Positions 60,546 to 64,000 of a stretch of 64,000 nucleotides of DNA are shown piece by piece. The stretch's first letter is position 1. The number at the start of each line of letters is the position of its first letter. The notes beneath the pieces were generated by a model, which was given only the letters and a program-made list of their open reading frames with translations, searched no databases and had not been told where the DNA came from. The stretch spans positions 6,510,001-6,574,000 of the forward strand of contig NZ_CP043959.1 in the NCBI RefSeq assembly GCF_008632955.1, written 5' to 3'. A program made the position numbers and the translations under genes. The DNA comes from Streptomyces tendae. GTDB lineage: Bacteria > Actinomycetota > Actinomycetes > Streptomycetales > Streptomycetaceae.

Positions 60546-61717
60546 TGGCCCCCACCAAGGTTCTCACCGGTGCCCGGGTGGTCCTGCCCACCGGGACCGT
60601 GGACGGCGGAAGCGTGACCGTCGAGGGCACGCGCATCGCGGCCACGGCCCCCGGCCCGACGACGACGGCCGGGACGTCCGACACGGCCGGGACGGTCGAC
60701 CTGCGCGGTCACTGGCTGGTCCCCGGCTTCGTCGACCTCCACAACCACGGCGGCGGCGGGGCGTCCTTCGCCGGCGGCGACGCCGAGGACGTCCTCCAGG
60801 GCGTCCGCACCCACCGCCTGCACGGCACCACCACGCTGGTCGCCTCCGCCGTCACCGGCGACCTGGACTTCCTCGCCCGGCACGCCGGGATGCTGGCGGA
60901 GCTGGCCCAGCAGGGCGACATCGCCGGCATCCACTTCGAGGGGCCGTTCATCTCCCCGTGCCGCAAGGGCGCGCACGACGAGAGCCTGCTGCGCGACCCC
61001 GACCCGGCCGAGGTCCGCAAGCTGATCGACGCGGCCCACGGCCACGCCCGCATGATGACCCTGGCGACCGAGCTCCCGGGCGGCCTGGACTCCGTACGGC
61101 TGCTCGTCGAGCACGGGGTGATCGCGGCCGTGGGCCACACCGACGCGACCTACGAGCAGACGCTCGCCGCCGTCGACGCGGGCGCGACCGTCGCCACCCA
61201 CCTCTTCAACGCGATGCCGCCGCTCGGCCACCGCGCCCCCGGCCCGATCACCGCGCTGCTGGAGGACGAGCGGGTCACCGTCGAGCTGATCAACGACGGC
61301 ACGCACCTGCACCCGGCCGCGCTGCAACTGGCCTTCCACCACGCGGGCCGTGAGCGGGTCGCCTTCATCACCGACGCGATGGACGCGGCCGGCTTCGGCG
61401 ACGGCCGCTACATGCTCGGCCCGCTGGAGGTCGAGGTCGCGGACGGGGTGGCGCGGCTGGTCGAGGGCAACTCGATCGCCGGCTCCACGCTCACCCTGGA
61501 CCGCGCCTTCAGGCGGGCGGTGACGGTGGACAAGCTGCCGGTGGAGGACGTCGTCGCGGCGATCTCCGCCAACCCGGCGCGGCTGCTGGGTCTGGACGAC
61601 CGCATCGGCTCGCTGGAACCCGGCAAGGACGCCGACCTGGTCGTGCTGGACGACGCCTTCGCCCTGGTGGGCGTGATGCGCCGGGGAGAATGGGTGGTCG
61701 CTCCCCAACTGGCCTGA
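60545..61717 (+). CDS. nagA: N-acetylglucosamine-6-phosphate deacetylase
   Basis: 390-aa amidohydrolase that converts GlcNAc-6-phosphate to glucosamine-6-phosphate and acetate. Metal-site motif is DLHNHGGGGASF (His66, His68), with further ligands in GIHFEGPFIS, AAVGHTDATYEQ and ATHLFNAMPPLGHR, and the catalytic Asp in FITDAMDAAG. It is coupled to nagK. Its product glucosamine-6-phosphate is the inducer of DasR, so the operon controls its own signal. Confidence 0.95.
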   Translation: MAPTKVLTGARVVLPTGTVDGGSVTVEGTRIAATAPGPTTTAGTSDTAGTVDLRGHWLVPGFVDLHNHGGGGASFAGGDAEDVLQGVRTHRLHGTTTLVASAVTGDLDFLARHAGMLAELAQQGDIAGIHFEGPFISPCRKGAHDESLLRDPDPAEVRKLIDAAHGHARMMTLATELPGGLDSVRLLVEHGVIAAVGHTDATYEQTLAAVDAGATVATHLFNAMPPLGHRAPGPITALLEDERVTVELINDGTHLHPAALQLAFHHAGRERVAFITDAMDAAGFGDGRYMLGPLEVEVADGVARLVEGNSIAGSTLTLDRAFRRAVTVDKLPVEDVVAAISANPARLLGLDDRIGSLEPGKDADLVVLDDAFALVGVMRRGEWVVAPQLA

Positions 61718-61836
61718 TCCGTCCCCGGGATCGGCGCAGGGTGGCCGGTCCTGGGGGTGGGCCGACCGCCTTCCTTTTGGCATGATCGTGACCCCAGGGG
61801 CCCATGGAAGGCAGGCAAGAGGGGGAGGTCGGCCCG

Positions 61837-62766
61837 GTGATTCTCACGGTCACGCTGAACACCGCTCTCGACGTCACCTATCGCGTCCCGTCCCTGCGGG
61901 CGGGAGCCTCCCACCGGGTGTCCGAGGTGCTGGAACGGCCCGGTGGCAAGGGCGTCAACGTCGCGCGGGTGCTGGCCGCGCTCGGCCACGAGGTGACCGT
62001 CACGGGCTTCTCCGGCGGCCTGACGGGACGCGTCCTGCGCGACCGCCTCACGGACGTCCCGCGCCTCACGGACGCCCTGGTCCCGATCTCCGGCACCACC
62101 CGGCGCACGGTGACGCTGGCCGACGAGCGCACGGGCGCCACCACCCACCTCAACGAGCCCGGCCCGGACATCACCCACGCCGAGTGGTCCGCCTTCCAGG
62201 AGGTCTACGACGACCTGCTGGCGTCCGCCTCCGCGGTTGCCCTGTGCGGCAGCCTGCCCCCGGGCGTCCCGGTGGGCGCGTACGCGGGGCTGGTCCGCAC
62301 GGCCCGCGCGGCCCGGGTCCCGGTGCTGCTCGACACGAGCGGGACGGCGCTGCGCCGAGGAGTGGCGGGCCGGCCCGACATCATCAAACCGAACGCCGGC
62401 GAACTGGCCGAACTGACCGGGTTCCACGAGCCGTTGCGCGCCACCCAGGACGCCCGCCGGCGCGGGGCCCGCGCGGTCGTCGCCTCACTGGGCGCGGAGG
62501 GCCTGCTCGCGGTGACCCCGGAGGGCCACTGGCGCGCGACCCCGCCGGCCCGCCTGGCCGGCAACCCGACCGGCGCGGGCGACTCGGCCGTCGCCGGCCT
62601 CCTGTCCGCCCTGGTGGAGCACCGCCCCTGGCCCGACCGCCTGACCCGCGCCACGGCCCTCTCGGCGGCCACGGTCCTCTCCCCCACGGCCGGCGACTTC
62701 GACCGGGGAACCTACGAGGAGTTCCTGACCACGGTCACGGTCACGGGCGTGGCCACGGCGGCCTGA
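61837..62766 (+). CDS. PfkB-family 1-phosphofructokinase/tagatose-6-phosphate kinase-like
   Basis: 309 aa from GTG 61837 (GGGGGAGG upstream). PfkB motif 1 lies in RPGGKGVNVARVLAALGHEVTVTGF and motif 2 in NPTGAGDSAVAGLLSAL, with the catalytic Asp in GAGDS. The start ILTVTLNTALDVTY is typical of the FruK/LacC branch. It follows nagA by 119 bp on the same strand and could act on a phosphosugar from amino-sugar catabolism, but fructose-1-phosphate and tagatose-6-phosphate are equally possible. Confidence 0.9.
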   Translation: MILTVTLNTALDVTYRVPSLRAGASHRVSEVLERPGGKGVNVARVLAALGHEVTVTGFSGGLTGRVLRDRLTDVPRLTDALVPISGTTRRTVTLADERTGATTHLNEPGPDITHAEWSAFQEVYDDLLASASAVALCGSLPPGVPVGAYAGLVRTARAARVPVLLDTSGTALRRGVAGRPDIIKPNAGELAELTGFHEPLRATQDARRRGARAVVASLGAEGLLAVTPEGHWRATPPARLAGNPTGAGDSAVAGLLSALVEHRPWPDRLTRATALSAATVLSPTAGDFDRGTYEEFLTTVTVTGVATAA

Positions 62767-62779
62767 GGGCCGTGCCCCG

Positions 62780-63706
62780 CTACTCCGGCTCCGCGAGCCA
62801 GAACTGGTCGAGGACGGCGTTGCACTTGTTGCCCTCGGCGCAGGTCAGCTCGATGGTGTTGGTGCCGTCGTTGAGGTTCACGTTGGCCCAGGTTTCCTTC
62901 CAGCCCTTCTCCCAGTCGCCCTTAGGAGTGTCGCCGAAGTTCTTCATGTTCAGCGGGCGGCTCTCGGCCTTGCCGTTGACCACGACGGTCGCGTCGGCGT
63001 CCTCACCGGGGATGCCGTACTGCACGTAGAAGCGGTAGTTGCCGGCCTTGACGCCGCTGACGGTCCAGGTGACCTTCGCGCCGACCTGGTTGAAGCCGGT
63101 GACGTAGACGCCGCCGTCGGCCTTCGCGCCCTCGAAGTCCGACGCGAGGGTCGCTCCTCCGCCGAGACGGAGAGCCTTGGCGTCGATGGTGGGCAGCTTC
63201 ACCTCGTCCTCGCCCTTGTCGTCCTCCGAGGACGAAGGGCTCGGCTTGCCGGTGTCCTGGGTGGCGGTCGGGGTGGGGCCCGCCTCGTCGCCGCCCTTGT
63301 CGTCGTCGTCACCGCTGATCATGGCGACGCCGATGCCGATCACGACCGCGGCGACCACGGCGATCGCGCCGATCAGCAGCCCCTTGGTGTTCGGGCCGCG
63401 GCCCCGGCCGCCCCCGCCGTGCGACGGCTGCGGGGAGTGCGCGGTGGGCGCGCTGCCCGGCAGCGTCTCCGGGGCGGCGTAGTGGGTGTTGGGCTGGCCG
63501 TAGGCGCCCTGCTGGGGCGGTGCCTGCGGGGCGGGGCCCGGCTGGCCGTACTGGCGGGTCCCGACCGGCCGCACCCGGTTGACCGAGTTCGGGTAGCCGT
63601 AACCCCCGGACGGCGGCTGGGCTCCGTTGGCCTGCCCGTCGGCGTACAGGTAGCCGAACGGGTCGTCGTCCTCGGGCGTGCTCGCGCCGTTGTTGCCGGG
63701 CGTCAT
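62780..63706 (-). CDS. Membrane-anchored protein with C-terminal carbohydrate-binding-type domain
   Basis: 308 aa (ATG 63706, AGGAG upstream). Residues 1-105 are disordered, rich in Gly, Pro, Gln and Tyr (GYGYPNSVNRV; QYGQPGPAPQAPPQQG), and cytoplasmic. A single transmembrane helix is at about 108-132 (KGLLIGAIAVVAAVVIGIGV). An acidic Thr/Ser linker leads to an outside domain of CBM6/35-type jelly roll: YVTGFNQVGAKVTWTVSGVKAGNYRFYVQYG and NTIELTCAEGNKCNAVLDQFWL, with a likely disulfide. It may bind cell-wall or chitin-like sugars. It is convergent with the kinase gene. Confidence 0.85.
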   Translation of the reverse strand: MTPGNNGASTPEDDDPFGYLYADGQANGAQPPSGGYGYPNSVNRVRPVGTRQYGQPGPAPQAPPQQGAYGQPNTHYAAPETLPGSAPTAHSPQPSHGGGGRGRGPNTKGLLIGAIAVVAAVVIGIGVAMISGDDDDKGGDEAGPTPTATQDTGKPSPSSSEDDKGEDEVKLPTIDAKALRLGGGATLASDFEGAKADGGVYVTGFNQVGAKVTWTVSGVKAGNYRFYVQYGIPGEDADATVVVNGKAESRPLNMKNFGDTPKGDWEKGWKETWANVNLNDGTNTIELTCAEGNKCNAVLDQFWLAEPE

Positions 63707-63820
63707 CCCCTGTGCTCCTAGCTGCGGATCGGGTGCGTACGTGTGCGGAGAAGGCGAGCCTACCCGGTCTCTCTGACCCGAAAGGGTGATGCGGACCGCA
63801 TCAATCGGCCGACCTGCACG

Positions 63821-64000
63821 TCAGCCGGCACGCCGGTGCTGTTTGGGACGAGATCGTTTCTCGACGTACATCCGTTCGTCGGCCGATTTCAATACTTCGT
63901 CGGCCGTCATCCCGCAGTGGGCCCACCCGATGCCGAAGCTGGCCCCCACCCGGACGGCCCGCCCCTCGGCCCGGATGGGCTGGATGATCTCGTTGCGCAG
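63821..64000 (-). CDS. Diguanylate cyclase (GGDEF) C-terminus, CdgB-like; 5' end outside window
   Basis: Only the last 59 residues are inside. LRNEIIQPIRAEGRAVRVGASFGIGWAHCGMTADEVLKSADERMYVEKR is the end of a GGDEF domain (ASFGIG and LKSADERMY are conserved). By position and sequence it resembles CdgB of Streptomyces, which makes c-di-GMP and controls development. The catalytic GGDEF loop is not visible here. Confidence 0.85.
   Translation of the reverse strand: MRNEIIQPIRAEGRAVRVGASFGIGWAHCGMTADEVLKSADERMYVEKRSRPKQHRRAG

Overview
The window is high-GC actinobacterial DNA and almost certainly a Streptomyces chromosome core region. The evidence is GC-rich third codon positions, frequent GTG/TTG starts, futalosine-type menaquinone genes, an XRE-DUF397 pair, DasR-type operators beside nagKA, a solo groEL with CIRCE operators, and a C-terminal CdgB-like GGDEF fragment at the right edge. 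From memory, the gene order matches the S. coelicolor segment running from about SCO4337 down to SCO4281; this was not checked by a search. No tRNA, rRNA, CRISPR array, insertion sequence, prophage or secondary-metabolite cluster was seen.

Left part (1-13.2 kb): a MarR-MFS export operon with a palindromic operator, a ribbon-helix-helix protein, a purine permease, a DUF2530 protein, a CtpE-like P-type ATPase, an NhaA antiporter fused to a DsbA-like thioredoxin domain, a very large Hsp90/sacsin-type ATPase, and an ArsB-like permease. 13.2-25 kb: a secreted M23 endopeptidase behind a long structured leader, an XRE-DUF397 pair, a VOC protein divergent from a WYL regulator, DUF3027, an MFS protein, a DUF2771 lipoprotein, menaquinone genes mqnB and mqnD, a long CspA-like protein, a HAD phosphatase, a block of about 243-bp repeats, and a membrane protein. 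25-37.6 kb: two DNA-repair or transcription ATPases (a helicase-associated protein next to XPB, and a HelD/HelR-like protein). Between them lie a DrrAB-type ABC exporter divergent from a MarR-like regulator, with at least six CGTTGC-type operators in the gap, and an aldo/keto reductase divergent from an XRE regulator.

37.7-49.6 kb: CutC behind a dre-like site, mycothiol-dependent-type enzymes, an alpha/beta hydrolase, a virginiamycin B lyase homologue, an HD hydrolase, a DinB-GNAT fusion, a RpiR-murQ pair for MurNAc recycling, a 14-TM MFS exporter, and an Old Yellow Enzyme. 49.8-54.3 kb: groEL with two CIRCE elements, cspA, and the most striking locus of the window: a SAM-I (S-box) riboswitch, a threonine-synthase-family PLP enzyme, a ubiquitin-like sulfur carrier ending in Gly-Gly, and a terminator. 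I infer that this may be a sulfur-carrier-dependent route to homocysteine or methionine rather than ordinary threonine synthesis. 54.4-64 kb: glucosyl-3-phosphoglycerate synthase, trehalose synthesis (otsA, otsB), an orphan sugar-binding lipoprotein divergent from nagK-nagA with two dre sites between them, a PfkB-family kinase, a membrane-anchored carbohydrate-binding protein, and the C-terminus of a diguanylate cyclase.

The window therefore mixes housekeeping functions with amino-sugar and cell-wall recycling (nagK, nagA, murQ, M23, SBP), compatible-solute synthesis, stress chaperones, and several small drug-efflux modules, each with its own regulator.
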